Position numbers and translations under genes: made by a program. The notes under the pieces were generated by a model. The model saw nothing but the letters and a program-made list of their open reading frames with translations. It did not search any database and was not told the DNA's origin. Positions 44,201 through 54,878 of a DNA stretch of 64,000 nt are shown here, one piece after another (positions within the stretch are counted from its first letter, which is position 1; each line of letters begins with the position of its first letter). This DNA comes from Channallabes apus (taxonomy: Eukaryota; Chordata; Actinopteri; Siluriformes; Clariidae): contig CM060107.1 in the NCBI GenBank assembly GCA_030522415.1, forward strand, positions 46,397,807 through 46,461,806, given 5' to 3'.

Positions 44201-46827
44201 TATACATTAAAAAAATAGTAGACGTAGTTAAAGTTTTGAGTGAAAGAACGTTTTGGATAACAATTCGCCGAATTTCACCGTTATTACGATTCCCGAATGT
44301 AGTTTTCCATTTGATACACAATTAAAATTCCTTTCAAGATCAAGACAAGCTCATTTACAGATAATTTCATAATAATCCAAAACTTAGTAGTACTCAATAC
44401 TCGTACCTGAGGCACTGCGATGATGAGCATGCAGGCAACTCCACCTAGCAGAAGCGCTGGGGCGCATGTCATTTTCCTCCCGACCCGGTCCATCGCAAAG
44501 CATCCAAGTAAATAGGATGGCAGTTCAACAGCACCTGTCATAGACAGTCAATCACTAGGGTCAGTTTAGTGCTGGGGTTCTCAATGTTCACAAACGGAGC
44601 ATCCTAGTAAATTATTTGCCTTCCAAAGCATCATACTAATTTATTCCTGAACATTTTCACTTGCTTATTTTAATTTAAAGCATCACTTCAGTTAATGTTA
44701 TACAGGTTTTTATTTATGTTGACATTAGATGTTTCTTGCATCAAATGCTTATATAGTCAGGTACAGTACATACATTTTTGAACAGAGATTTTGTATTTTT
44801 TTTCTGTTTTGCTTAGCTTTGTTGTTGTTGTTGTTGCTGAAGGTTTAAGCAAATTCCAAGTTTAAAGTGTGGCATTCGCCATTCAGGAATTACAGCCATT
44901 GTCATACACACACATTCTGGGGATTTATAAACAATGTAACAATCTAACATAAAGTAATTACAAATGTAAGGATTGCATTTTAAATACAGTACTTGGATGT
45001 ACTGTAATAGAAGTTTTAGTACTTTGATGAAAATACAATGAACTGATGCCTGAAGTCTTGAACCCATGTACTGTACATAACCAAGTTTCCTCCTCCAAGA
45101 TGCTTTTTCCAGGTGTTTACTGCAGCTGCCTTCAGCTGCTGCTTTTTGTGGGTCTTTCTGCCTTTTTGTCTTCAGTAACTGAAAACCATTTTGTATTGGG
45201 TTGAAATCAGGTGACTGACTTGGCCAGTAAAGAAGATCTCATTTCTTTGCCTTGGGTAGCTTTCACTGTATGTTTTGGACCTTTATCCCATGTTCTGCGG
45301 AATATGGCTGAGTCTAAGCACTTCACAAATCATCCTTTTGAAAGACACATCTTTGGACCTCGTGTTGAGAGTTTGAGTAAACAGCTACCAAATGCAAATG
45401 TAACAATTCAAACCACCTTCAAGCCCTTTATCTGCTTGATTAGGCATGGAGTAATGAGCAAACAGGCCCCACCTGGACATGCGACTCATTGTCAGCCATT
45501 TGTTTCATTATTTATAAGCCACCCAAAATTAGTGTGTAGACTGTAAATAGCTGTAATACAGTAGGTACCTGGAGGAACCTAGGAGAACTCCACACAGGTC
45601 AGACATTTGAACACCAACCCTGGATCTATGAGGTGACATTGCTAATCACTATGTACTATATTTGCTGCTAGCAATTTTAGCTTTGCGCCTACTGTCAATC
45701 AACTACTGTAAATAGTCCCACTATAATAATAATCAATAATCACTTTAGAAACATAAAGCCTGTAAACTCTCGGTATGGTGTGTAACGTGGTAGATTATAA
45801 CCATATTGAGAACAATCCTTAAAGATGATTTCATTATCTTAAACATACATCCAAAAGCACCCATTACCAGCCACGAAGAGGTTGATGTACTGATTTCCTC
45901 CCAGGTTGACTGAGCCCAGGCTGAACACATAGTAACCAAGTGCTCCGATAAACCAGATCGCCCAGCATGTGGCACTGCGCCCAGCCATTTTCCAGCTTCC
46001 AAACATGTCCAGGATGCTCAGCTTTTTCTCCGGTTCCTCCAGCCTGCCGTCATGCTGCTGTCCGTCCTTCAACAGTGTGTTCCCAGGTTCGTCCATCAGC
46101 TCTGACACCTACAGCACAAAGAGAGCCGGAGTCTAGATACTGTACAGTATATTGTTACTGTAAATGAATATTAACATAGAAATCATGAGATCATGACATG
46201 GTATAAGCTCAACGACATTTTAAAATCTATTTTGTAGTGATGAATGTAAAAAAAGTATAGATAAAATCCTCTTTGTCATGCTCTGAAAGTCCAGTATGAA
46301 TTCCCAAATTTGTTAATGAGACATTCATTTAAACCAAAACACAATAAATGTACAGTTTGTTAATCTTTCCTTTCATGTACTGTAATTTGCACTTTGATTG
46401 TAAAAAGTGTTACATTTGGGTTTTCCTACAGTTGCTCATTGGAGAACAATTAATGCAAATAAAAATTGTATAAATACTGATACTATTAATGTCACTCATT
46501 GACATTAAATGTGAATGGCGTTTTTTTTTTTTACCCATATGAGAGGATTCAAGTCAATAAAAATGCGAATAATTATAGATATTCCATATTTCAGATACGT
46601 TGAATGACTGAGAAAGAACATACAGTAGTGTTCGCAACACTTTGGGGTTGCACCATGTGACACCATTAGATTGGGTGACAAAAAAATTGGCATCCACTTC
46701 ATTAGGTACATTCATTCATCTTCTATACCGCTTTATCCTGTATTAGGGTCGCGGGGACCTGGAGCCTATCCCAGGAGACTCGGCACGAGGCAGGGTACAC
46801 CCTGGACAGGGTGCCAATCCATTGCAA

Positions 46828-46860
<33 letters not shown>

Positions 46861-49800
46861 ATTCACACACTATGGTCAATTTTGGGAACGCCAATTAGCC
46901 TAATCTGCATGTCTTTGGACTGTGGGAGGAAACCGGAGAACCCGGAGGAAACCCACCAAGCACGGGGAGAACATGCAAACTCCATGCACACAGAGACGGG
47001 AATCGAGCCTGGCCGGGAATCGAACCCGGACCCTGGAGGTGCAAGGCGACAGTGCTAACCACTACTACCGTGCCCCTCATTAGGTACAGTGGATATAAAA
47101 AGTCTACACACCCCTATTAAATGACAAGTTTTTGTTATGTAAAAACATTAGATCGAGATAAATCATTTCAGAACTTTTTCCACCTTCAATGTGACCTATA
47201 ACCTGTACAATATAAGTATACAAGTAGAAATGACCTGAAATCTTTCAGTTGGGGATATCAAAATCAAAAACTACAATAATGTGGTTGCATAAGTGTGAAG
47301 CACCGTTTGATTTTATTACAGCACTCGCAGTCTTTAGTTATTAGTCTATAAGCATGGCACATCTTTACTTGGCAATATTTGCCCACTCTTCTTTGCAAAA
47401 TGCTCCAACTCCAAGGTGTGACGCATGATGGTGGCATCATCATCATCATCATCATCATCATGCTTCACTGTACTGTAGGTCTGGTGTTCTTTTAATGATG
47501 TGCAGTGTTGTTTTTGTGCCAAGCATTCCTTTTGGAATTTTGGGCAACCATGTTTTCATTAAACCATAACACATTTCCCCATGTTTAAGTTTTTTATTTT
47601 TTAATCCTCACCCATTTCAATTTGTTTTTCAATTGAGTTGTGGAGGTTAAAGGTCACATGGTGGAAAAAGTGAAGTGGTAATTAGATAAAAAGAAGCTAA
47701 TAGTGTGGGTACATCTGCATGCGCTACAAGCGTTTTGAGGTTAAGGGGGACTGGGTGTTACCATACAGAGGACACCCACCCTAGTGACACCACTGATTCA
47801 AAGATATGTGCTATCTAGTTGCAAAAATACCGTAAGCACTAACCCAAAAAGCAGATGTCAGGCCTGCTTCTACCAGGACACAGAATTCGACCACTGCTCT
47901 GGGGTAAAGTGATAGGGTTGGCTGTACACCAAGATCGTTTCTGCACTGTTATCTGTCTCTTTTTTGCTTTTGCATCAGGCAACACACTCATATTCGTCTT
48001 ATTTTACATTCCACTCGGAATAAACAGTTAAACTACCAACAGTGGAGTCTAATTTCTCTAGTAAAACTATGTTGCCATTTTAAACTTAGCGGTAAACAAG
48101 GTTCAAAAAAAGGGTAACAACATTTTAATTAGTATTTATAAATATTAATTAGCTTAGTGGTTAATTAAATTCAATTGTATTTGTATAGCGCTTTTAACAA
48201 CTGACATTGTCGCAAAGCAGCTTTACACAATAAAAAGAATGATTTAGGTTTGTATAAGATGTGAATGTGTATGAATCACAATGGTCAGTCCCTGAGCCAA
48301 GGATGACGGCGACAGTGGCAAGGGAAAACTCCCTGAGATGGTAATAGGAAGAAACCTTGAGAGGAACCAGACACAACAGGGAACCCATCAATATGCATCT
48401 AAACATACCAGTTCACCATAATACTCTACGTCCATCAGAGGTGTCAAGTAACGAAGTACAAATACTTCGTTACCTTACTTAAGTAGAAATTTTGGGTATC
48501 TATACTTTACTGGAGTAATTATTTTTCAGCCGACTTTTTACTTCTACTCCTTACATTTTATAAATAGCCTCGTTACTCTATTTTTAGGATCAGAACGAGC
48601 AACCCCCCCCCTCCCCCCGCCATCGCATGATAACAACGCGCACAACGCCTCCCCCCCCCCCCGGTCACATGATAAGGATGCGCACAACGCCCCCCCCCCC
48701 CCCCCCCCCCCCCGGCGCATGATCAGAAAGCGAGACCTTAATGCTTTTTTCGCCCCTCACGGTACTTTTACTTTTATACTTTAAGTAGTTTTGAAACCAG
48801 TACTTTTAAACTTTTACTTAAGTAAAAAGCTTGGGTTGATACTTCAACTTCTAAAGAAGTATTTTTGAACCCTAGTATCTATACTTCTACTCAAGTAATG
48901 AATGTGAATACTTTTGACACCACTGACGTCCATGAGTCCCCCAGATCTGCTCCTTTACCTTATGGCAAATCTATTTATAAAAATGCTTGGCTAAATAAAT
49001 AGGTTTTTAGCCTAGACTTAAACACTGAGACTGTGTCTGAGTCCCGAACACTATTTGGAAGACTATTCCATAATTTTGGGGCTTTGTAAGAAAAAGCTCT
49101 GCCCCCAGCTGTGGTTTTCATAGTACGCGGTACTGACAAGCAGCCTGCATCCTTTGACCGAAGTAGGCGTGGCGGATCGTAAGACACTAGCAGTTCGCTC
49201 AGATACTGCGGCACAAGACCATTTAATGCCTTATATGTCAAGAGTAGTATTTTAAAATCAATGCGAAATTTCACAGGGAGCCAATGCAGTGAAGATAGGT
49301 TAGGGGTGATGTGCTCATATCTTCTGGTTCTAGTGAGGACTCTCGCTGCTGCATTCTGGACTAGCTGAAGCTTGTTTATGCACCTAACAGAACAACCAGA
49401 CAGTAAGGCATTACAATAGTCCAACCGAGAAGTGATAAAAGCATGAACTAGTTTTTCTGAATCATTGTCGCCTTGCACCTCCAGGATCCGGGTTCGATTC
49501 CTACCTCGGATCTGTGTGCATGGAGTTTGCATGTTCTCGCCGTGCTTGGTGGGTTTAAGATATGCAGATTAGGCTAACTGCCGTTCCCAAATTGTGTATG
49601 TGTGTCTGTTCCCTGCGATGGACTGGCACCCTGTCCAGTGTGTACCTTGCCTCATGCTCTAAGGTTCCTGGCTTCCTGCAACCTTGTACTGTATACAGGA
49701 TAAAGAAGTATAGATGATGAGTGAGAGTTGCATTGGATCTAAAGTTTATCCAGAAATGCACCCTGGGATGCCAGTCCATCATCGGGCATCATACATACCG

Positions 49801-52800
49801 TACACAGACACAAAAATGTTTGGCCCGTGTCATCATGTGTAGTGAAGATGTTTTACATCTACCTTTTTTTTTTTTTCGAAAACACTGACATCACACTACA
49901 AAAACAATTAGTAAGTGAAAAAGTATATAGAATATACAGAAATTTATCTAGTAACCTTTCTTGTTGTACCCAGGTAATGCTACCAGCAATGCCATCATTA
50001 ATAAGTACGAAGTAACTAACAATGCTACTCGTCATTCTTGTTGCTTTTAACAAGCCATGGCATCATATCCAGGGCCTACTTTCTATTAGCTTCAGTAACT
50101 TAATAATCTCTCAGTTATCATTTTTCATCTGCCTTCATGTGAGAAAAAAAAAGCATTTCTCTGGGTAATTTATGTTTTTTAGTTTCAAGACATATTGGCA
50201 AGCACTACAGCACTGACTAATAGAAGCTGAAATCTGAATCATTTTTAACAAAGTTAATCAATGATTTATTTTTAGCCAGGAAGGACGGAAAAGCACCACA
50301 GACACCTTAAAATAAAACTACGAGCAGCGCAGACTGTCTACTTGCATTGTTGTAAGGTGTCTCTTCTTTATCCACAAAAATCACCAATGCTGAAAGTTAT
50401 ACAACATTCTTTCTGTAATGTATTTTGTCAAAAAGCTTTTGTAGTGTGCACTCCAATTTGTCTAAACCAACCATTCAAATAAAAATGTAATGTGCTGAAA
50501 AACTTTAACAGGTTGGCCTAAAACATTTTATCTCGGGTAATGCTTACAATGGGGGCAGAGGTAGCTTGCTGGTTAAGGTGTTGGACATCTGATCAGGAGG
50601 TCCCCAGTTTCAGCCCTTAGCTGCTGCGCTGCCACTGTTGGACCTTTGAGCAAGGTCCTACTGTACACCACCAAGTGCTCAGATACAATCAGGCATCGAG
50701 CTTGCAATCCGACCCCGTAAGTAACTGCCACAGAAATGGATATATCTCCAGGGTGGGGAGTATCCATCGTCCGATGTGCCGGATGGCATGTGGACGGACC
50801 CTTTCTCTAGGTTTCATGAGCTTATAAAGCATCGGACTACAATCAATTCATTGTTTATTCATTCATTCATGAATTTATACTTTCTTTCCTGGTAAAAAAA
50901 ATTATAATAAAAAGGATTCCAATTAATAATTAAAAAAATGTACTTATAACCCACAGTACAGGTAACCACATTTCCTTGTACCTTTAGGCTGGGCTCCATT
51001 CCATTCCAGCAAGCCATGGTATCCAAGAGCTCCTGGACTTCCCGGTGCCGTCCTTTGGCCATCAGGTAGAAGGGTGTCTCAGGGAACTTCCAGCAGTACA
51101 GGAGAAAAGGACAGGTGCTGAGAGTGAGGATGATCTGGTAGAGCCACCAGACTCTGACCAGGTAACCCACCAGTGCGACCACCATGACGCCTACCGCAAA
51201 TGCTGCGTGCACGTGCATGGACGTCCACGTCCTCACTTTGCTGCCTGTGAACTCTGTAACGTACACAAACACCACAACTAGATAGCCGCTTGACATCTGT
51301 CAACACAGGGAGATAAAAAAAAATGGGGAAGATGATGAAGAGCTAAAGAAGTAGAGAAGGTATCGCAAAGCATAAAGATGAGGACATGGAGGACATAAAT
51401 AAAACTTAGTTGAGTCAATATTCACATTCAATTGTCATGACTGACACAAATGGGCAATTCCAAACCAGGATATGTTATTTATACAAGCAACAAAAGGATA
51501 AATTGGCTTTATAAAAGGATAAACTTTGCTTTATTTTAAGAAAAACAGGGTCTCATTATAAGAATCATACCATGGCGAGAAGGAAACGAGTCAGCATGAA
51601 ACTATAAAAATTTCCTGTAAATGCCACGGTGATGCCGAATACAAACTGACAAACACTGGTCACCATTAGAATGGGACGTCTGCCAAACCTGAAGAAAGAC
51701 GAAGAAAACAGAGAACATTGTGTTATTATAAAAAGCACTTAACGACCCTGATGACTTCTCATAATTTTAGGCAACTGCAATGAATACAGCTCTATCCTGG
51801 ATACTCGATCTGGAGTCTATCCTGGGAACACTGGTCACAAACCAGGAATACATTCTCGATGAAACCTTAAGTAGCCAGTTCACCCTCTCTTGGAGAATGT
51901 AGACATGCAAAACTTTGCACCAGTCAATAATCTAAGGCAGTTCCAGGCAGCAATGCTACCCGCTGTATTGCATTTCTGCAAAACTGTACATACATGTAAA
52001 TGTGAACCCCCTCATATATTTATGTATGCATTTATGTATATAAAAGTTTACATCTAGTCCCCAACACTTTTTTTCTGGGAGACAAACGTACATGCAGGTT
52101 TTCAGCGTACCTGTCAGCGGTGTCTCCAAACAGCAGTGCCCCGATCAAGACGCCCAGCATAAAGGTAGGCTGTGTAAGCTTGCCAAGCCATTCCTTCTCA
52201 CACACCAAGTCCCATTCTGTCACAATGCTCTGTTCCACCTGGCTGTGATCGAACACATAACCACTACATGACTCCAATGATTTATTGCCGATAAACTCGT
52301 ATTGAAAGTCTTGGGTGAAGTGACGCAACATTTTGCGACAGGGTCCAAGTTCCCACTGCTCTCCGTTAACTGTCCGGACCACCACTGGGCCATTTCCAGG
52401 AGTGTAAAAAGGCCAGATGTCATCCAGGGAGCTTGCTGAGTGGTTTCTGTACAGGACATCAGTGATGTTCCATGGAGCATCGCAAAGAAACTTTGGCGTC
52501 TCCACCAAGAAAACAGAGGCCAGGTAGTGAACCCCGCATGATATGGCTTGGAAAACTGCTGCGAAGTAGACGCAGGCTTGAAACCTAGTGAGTGAGGATA
52601 TAGTGTCAGTACAATGTCTTTCCTTATGAATAACCTTTAGCAAAAATGCAGGTTTTTTTATGTTTAAAGACAAATCCTTGTTTGACGAATGAGAAAATTA
52701 TTTGGGTGCATTAAGATTTTCATCTGATTTTCAAAACATTATATAATTGTCTCATGCAATACCAGTAATGCGTACCAGTTGCAATACAAGGTTCACATGT

Positions 52801-54338
52801 ACAATGTCAGTACAATTTAGGTAGGTAAGTTGAAGAAACCCCTATTTTGTTATATATAGAGTACACGCAGTATAGTGAAACTATTATCTTCGCATATGCC
52901 AGCTTGATAGGAAACAGGGGTCAGGGTCAGCCATGATACAGTAACCCACTCATGGTAACCCAAAGCCTTAAGCTGCTGAGATACAGTACCACTGAAACCT
53001 ATATTATTAGTTGAATAGCTTATTTAAAAAAAGAAAGAAAGAAAGAAAACAAAGAGACAGAGTTCATTACAAGACATATGCTTTGAAAATGAATGTAGGA
53101 CTTAGCAGTAAGTGATTATCAGGGAATGTCACCAACCCCCCAAAAATACCATGACCAGTCAAATATAGGCCGTGCTGTCTAGGTATAGGGTTAGGTACTG
53201 TGACAATGACCTCTGAGATTCCTGATACACCAATGGCGTTGACCTCAGGTCAATGTTCTCCACTGGACAACAACATTCAGAAGTCAGCACTCAAGCCTAA
53301 ATTGGGCAGCTATTAGAAAATAAAACTTGAAGGCTGCGTTCATCTTAAAAGATACATGGCCCAAATATGACTGGTTTCTTCAAGAGGCACAGATGGCCTA
53401 ATGAACTGGACATTCTACCTGCTTATATGTGGTACTGATCACAAAGTTTGGACATACCTTGTTATTTAATGGAGTTTGTTTATTTTTGTTGTTTTTCAAC
53501 ATTGTATATTATATGAGTTTTTTCACACCAATTTGGAAAAAGAACATGTCTTCTTGGAGCTCACTTTATATACAAGTGCAATGTTATGCTTACTGTAGTT
53601 CCAGTAAAAGGAAATCAAAATATGAACTTGGATACTAGACAACTAAGTACTTCGAGGTTTGTTGCAACAGCATGGGGTAACAAAACAACACACATGGCTG
53701 TGATGGTCAGGTTTCCAAACATTTGGCATGTACATCTTTGACATAGACATGTCCAAAACTGAATTTGGTTGACACTTACAGTAGACAATGCAAAAAATAA
53801 TAATAATAAATCAGACAATTTAAAAAATAACAATAATAACCTTGACAACAACATTAACACTGAACTGATGTCGTAATGTTTAAGTGAAACACTTCAAGCC
53901 TAACAGTTACATTTGCTAAAAATGTGTCTAGATCTGATGACAGCTTGTAAACGTCTGCCAGAAATATAAAAAAAAAATAAGGGGCTGGCTTGAAAGTGGC
54001 CGATATCACTCACACACACTCGTCACAGATAAGAGTTACACAATGGCTGAGGAGATGATAACTGTGTTTACACTGTTAGCTAAAAATACCTCTTTTCTAA
54101 ATTTAATAGTATGCAGCACTATGCATGCGATATAAACTACTGTATGTCTCCATATTAAAACCTATACCATAACATAATGTGCCATAATGAATAGAATAAC
54201 TTTGTAACAATGCATAACCTGTCACTGCCTCGTATTATATATCAGCATGAGATTTGGAAAAACAAACGAGCAAACCAACAAAGCCTACCTGTTGAAGTGG
54301 CCAAGGTGGTCGAACAGCTTCTCTACACCGTTTTTCAT
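38077..54338 (-). CDS. slc22a16: SLC22 member 16-like organic cation/carnitine transporter, nine exons
   Basis: Exons (minus strand) are 54338-54289, 52584-52111, 51688-51571, 51296-50982, 46108-45868, 44534-44407, 43060-42951, 38548-38449 and 38253-38077. They join in frame to 570 residues; human SLC22A16 is 577. It is a twelve-helix plasma-membrane MFS carrier; the human protein moves carnitine and organic cations. TM1 lies at about 20-43. The big extracellular loop has Cys 51, 99, 123, 145 and N-glycosylation sites N56, N64, N117. 'TEWDLVCEKEWL' and the MFS motif 'GDTADRFGRR' (170-179) follow, then 'SGYLVVVFVYVTEF', 'PETPFYLM', 'SVNLGGNQYINLF' and 'YLYTCELYPTIIRSLAVGSG'. These stretches fit member 16 better than the OCT/OCTN members, from recalled sequence. 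It is convergent with ust. Confidence 0.93.
38449..38548 (-). CDS. slc22a16: slc22a16 exon 8 (TM11)
   Basis: Acceptor 'tccgcag', donor 'gtgagt'. It encodes '(R)SLAVGSGSMSCRIGSVVAP' and 'FCVYLADIWIYLPQ'. Confidence 0.93.
38549..39759. other. slc22a16 intron 8, right of the exon; no gene seen
   Basis: Long stretch rich in 'gagtc'/'agttc' phrases (38870-39340), possibly an old degenerate tandem array. No gene recognised. Confidence 0.45.
39760..40650 (+). pseudogene. Tc1-like transposase, frameshifted
   Basis: Transposase relic inside slc22a16 intron 7. The N-terminal text is 'KLEFKREQTVGLCDVSRATV'. The middle is 'LGPILVLDGRVTAKDYQTIL' (+ frame at 40138), and the second catalytic Asp lies in 'VYQDDDAPIHTARLV'. 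The block 'HLPWPAQSHH' is then broken by a frameshift near 40395. The third acid follows in 'NIIEPLWGVLEERVRKRF' in another frame, ending 'LAAKGGPTPY' (stop 40599-40601). The frame changes several times, and terminal repeats are not clear. It is a different Tc1 family from 35333. Confidence 0.85.
40919..41498. mobile_element. Dispersed repeat R1, copy 2
   Basis: Second copy of the element at 4492-5053, same orientation and same truncation point at 'aatggtttatatcacc'. It has a 20-base extra stretch near 41200 ('ctgcaatgaaaaaagctcc') that copy 1 lacks, and the same right end 'gccgccactg'. Confidence 0.75.
41499..42950. other. slc22a16 intron 7, no gene seen
   Basis: AT-rich intron sequence up to the donor of exon 7. 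A poly(T) tract lies at 42850-42872. Confidence 0.5.
42951..43060 (-). CDS. slc22a16: slc22a16 exon 7 (TM10)
   Basis: Acceptor 'tgctgcag', donor 'gtgagt'. It encodes 'DFEVLAVVLSMTGKFAIAIA' and 'FGLIYLYTCELYPTII', ending two bases into Arg479. Confidence 0.93.
43061..44406. other. slc22a16 intron 6; (GA)n tract
   Basis: A (GA)n microsatellite lies at about 43310-43402. Otherwise AT-rich, no gene recognised. Confidence 0.55.
44407..44534 (-). CDS. slc22a16: slc22a16 exon 6 (TM8-TM9, second MFS motif)
   Basis: Acceptor 'atgacag', donor 'gtacga'. It encodes 'AVELPSYLLGCFAMDRVGRK' and 'MTCAPALLLGGVACMLIIAV'. 'MDRVGRK' is the repeat of the MFS loop motif between TM8 and TM9. Confidence 0.93.
45078..45540 (-). 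mobile_element. DNA-transposon relic, family unresolved
   Basis: Text such as 'gcagctgccttcagctgctg' and 'gaaatcaggtgactgacttg' is familiar from a widespread fish DNA transposon, here read antisense. It has no full frame or termini. It lies in slc22a16 intron 5. Confidence 0.4.
45868..46108 (-). CDS. slc22a16: slc22a16 exon 5 (cytoplasmic loop, TM7)
   Basis: Acceptor 'tgctgtag', donor 'gtaatg'. It encodes the intracellular loop 'VSELMDEPGNTLLKDGQQHD', then 'WAIWFIGALGYYVFSLGSVN' and 'LGGNQYINLFVA'. It ends one base into Gly400. Confidence 0.93.
46711..47077 (-). mobile_element. tRNA-derived SINE (family A), near full length
   Basis: Minus-strand copy with a B box 'ggaatcgaacc' and a (CA)n variable region. 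It is flanked by the exact duplication CATTAGGTACA (46700-46710 and 47078-47088). It landed exactly beside the TIR of the DNA element that begins at 47087. Confidence 0.85.
47087..47680. mobile_element. Tc1/mariner-like MITE or relic (CAGTGGATATAAAAAG ends)
   Basis: The left end 'cagtggatataaaaagtcta' follows TA. The region 'ttctttttccaccttcaatg'-type text at 47170-47200 is inverted at 47645-47680 ('ggtcacatggtggaaaaagt'). This gives inverted ends without a transposase. A (CAT)n tract lies at 47434-47461. Confidence 0.6.
48163..49464 (-). mobile_element. L2-type LINE, copy 2 (3' end), split by a hAT
   Basis: It starts with the 3' tail 'ttgtatttgtatagcgcttt' and continues to 49464, where it is cut within the RT C-terminal part ('[18 protein letters not shown]'). 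The hAT MITE at 48436-48925 interrupts it. Compared with copy 3, a stretch of about 540 bases of the 3' region (after 'gggaacccatc') is missing. Confidence 0.85.
48436..48925. mobile_element. hAT MITE (CAGAGGTGTCAA ends)
   Basis: Ends CAGAGGTGTCAAGTAACG and the inverse '...TTTTGACACCACTG'. The exact 8-bp duplication ACGTCCAT flanks it at 48428-48435 and 48926-48933. L2 copies 1 and 3 show the empty site 'ctacgtccatgagtcccc'. The centre is C-rich with several runs of 8 to 20 C residues (48603-48713). Confidence 0.95.
49465..49725 (+). mobile_element. tRNA-derived SINE (family A), head truncated, joined to L2
   Basis: Begins 'attgtcgccttgcacctcca' directly at the L2 breakpoint, has B box GGTTCGATTCC, and continues to 'aaagaagtatagatgatgag'. 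A second SINE-like phrase 'gggatgccagtccatcatcg' lies at 49764-49790. Confidence 0.8.
49731..50552. other. slc22a16 intron 4, no gene seen
   Basis: AT-rich sequence without recognisable coding or RNA features. Confidence 0.5.
50553..50812 (+). mobile_element. tRNA-derived SINE (family C)
   Basis: The head 'gcagaggtagcttgctggtt' is followed by 'aaggtgttggacatctgatc' and 'gccactgttggacctttgag'. It is about 250 bases, diverged. Confidence 0.75.
50982..51296 (-). CDS. slc22a16: slc22a16 exon 4 (TM4-TM6)
   Basis: Acceptor 'ttgacag', donor 'gtacaa', 105 codons, phase 0 at both ends. It encodes 'MSSGYLVVVFVYVTEFTGSK', 'VRTWTSMHVHAAFAVGVMVV', 'ALVGYLVRVWWLYQIILTLS' and, after TM6, 'WKFPETPFYLMAKGRHREVQ'. 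Confidence 0.95.
51571..51688 (-). CDS. slc22a16: slc22a16 exon 3 (end of MFS motif, TM3)
   Basis: Acceptor 'tcttcag', donor 'gtatga'. It encodes '(R)FGRRPILMVTSVCQFVFGI' and 'TVAFTGNFYSFMLTRFLLAM'. It is read from the minus strand and is too short for simple open-frame searches. Confidence 0.93.
51795..51890 (-). mobile_element. SINE fragment
   Basis: 'ctggagtctatcctgggaac' and 'accaggaatacattctcgat' resemble the body of a family A-related SINE. Short and diverged. Confidence 0.45.
52111..52584 (-). CDS. slc22a16: slc22a16 exon 2 (TM1, extracellular loop, TM2)
   Basis: Acceptor 'tcactag', donor 'gtacgc', 474 bases. It encodes 'FQACVYFAAVFQAISCGVHY' (TM1), then the glycosylated loop with four Cys. 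'WDLVCEKEWLGKLTQPTFML' (TM2 region) and 'GVLIGALLFGDTAD' complete it. Confidence 0.95.
52585..54288. other. slc22a16 intron 1; one SINE fragment
   Basis: A family C SINE fragment (minus) lies at about 52878-52990 ('gggtcagccatgatacagta', 'aagccttaagctgctgagat'). The remainder is AT-rich with no gene seen. Confidence 0.5.
54289..54338 (-). CDS. slc22a16: slc22a16 exon 1 (start)
   Basis: ATG at 54338-54336 in the context 'cctcaacatga'. It encodes 'MKNGVEKLFDHLGHFN', then AG of Arg17 and the donor 'gtaggc'. The pattern 'hDHLGHFGRFQ' is the usual SLC22 N-terminus, which supports this start. Confidence 0.9.
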
Positions 54339-54592
54339 GTTGAGGGTTGTGTGAGGATTTTTTTTTGGAGCAGTCACTACTTGTAGGCTAAATGTTGCCC
54401 CCCAGAGTACAGCCCAGCTCAGAGGGGGGAGGTTACTGAAGGGACATTTGTGAGAGACGAGCACTTCACAGTGACATACTAGGGTGTAATTATTAATTAT
54501 CAGCTATTTTAAAGTGTAATCTAATCTAGAGTAAAAAAAGATCAGGGAAGAGCTGGTAATATTGTCACACTCTCTGGTTTGTTCATTTTACA

Positions 54593-54760
54593 TTAAGGCT
54601 ATTTGGCAGACACCATGAACCAGAGTAACTTTTATCTTATTATACTGTACATCTGAGCAGGTGAGGGTTAAGGGCTTTGCTTAAGGGCACAGCTGTGGTA
54701 ACTTGGTGGTGGTTGCATCAGAAGTCCAATGCTTTAACCTTTGAGCTACCCATGTCCACT
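54593..54760 (-). mobile_element. tRNA-derived SINE (family C)
   Basis: Minus-strand copy: 'gctatttggcagacaccatg', then 'ggttaagggctttgcttaag', ending at 'ctttaacctttgagctaccc'. It lies about 250 bases upstream of the slc22a16 start. Confidence 0.7.
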
Positions 54761-54878
54761 TTCTGAGTGTTGGGCGTACATCTTTTGGTTTTCAATTATA
54801 TATTATTTAGCACTAATATGTTAATCAAACCAGTTGCATCTCATATTTCAAAAGTATCTAAATGAAAAAAAATTTTTA

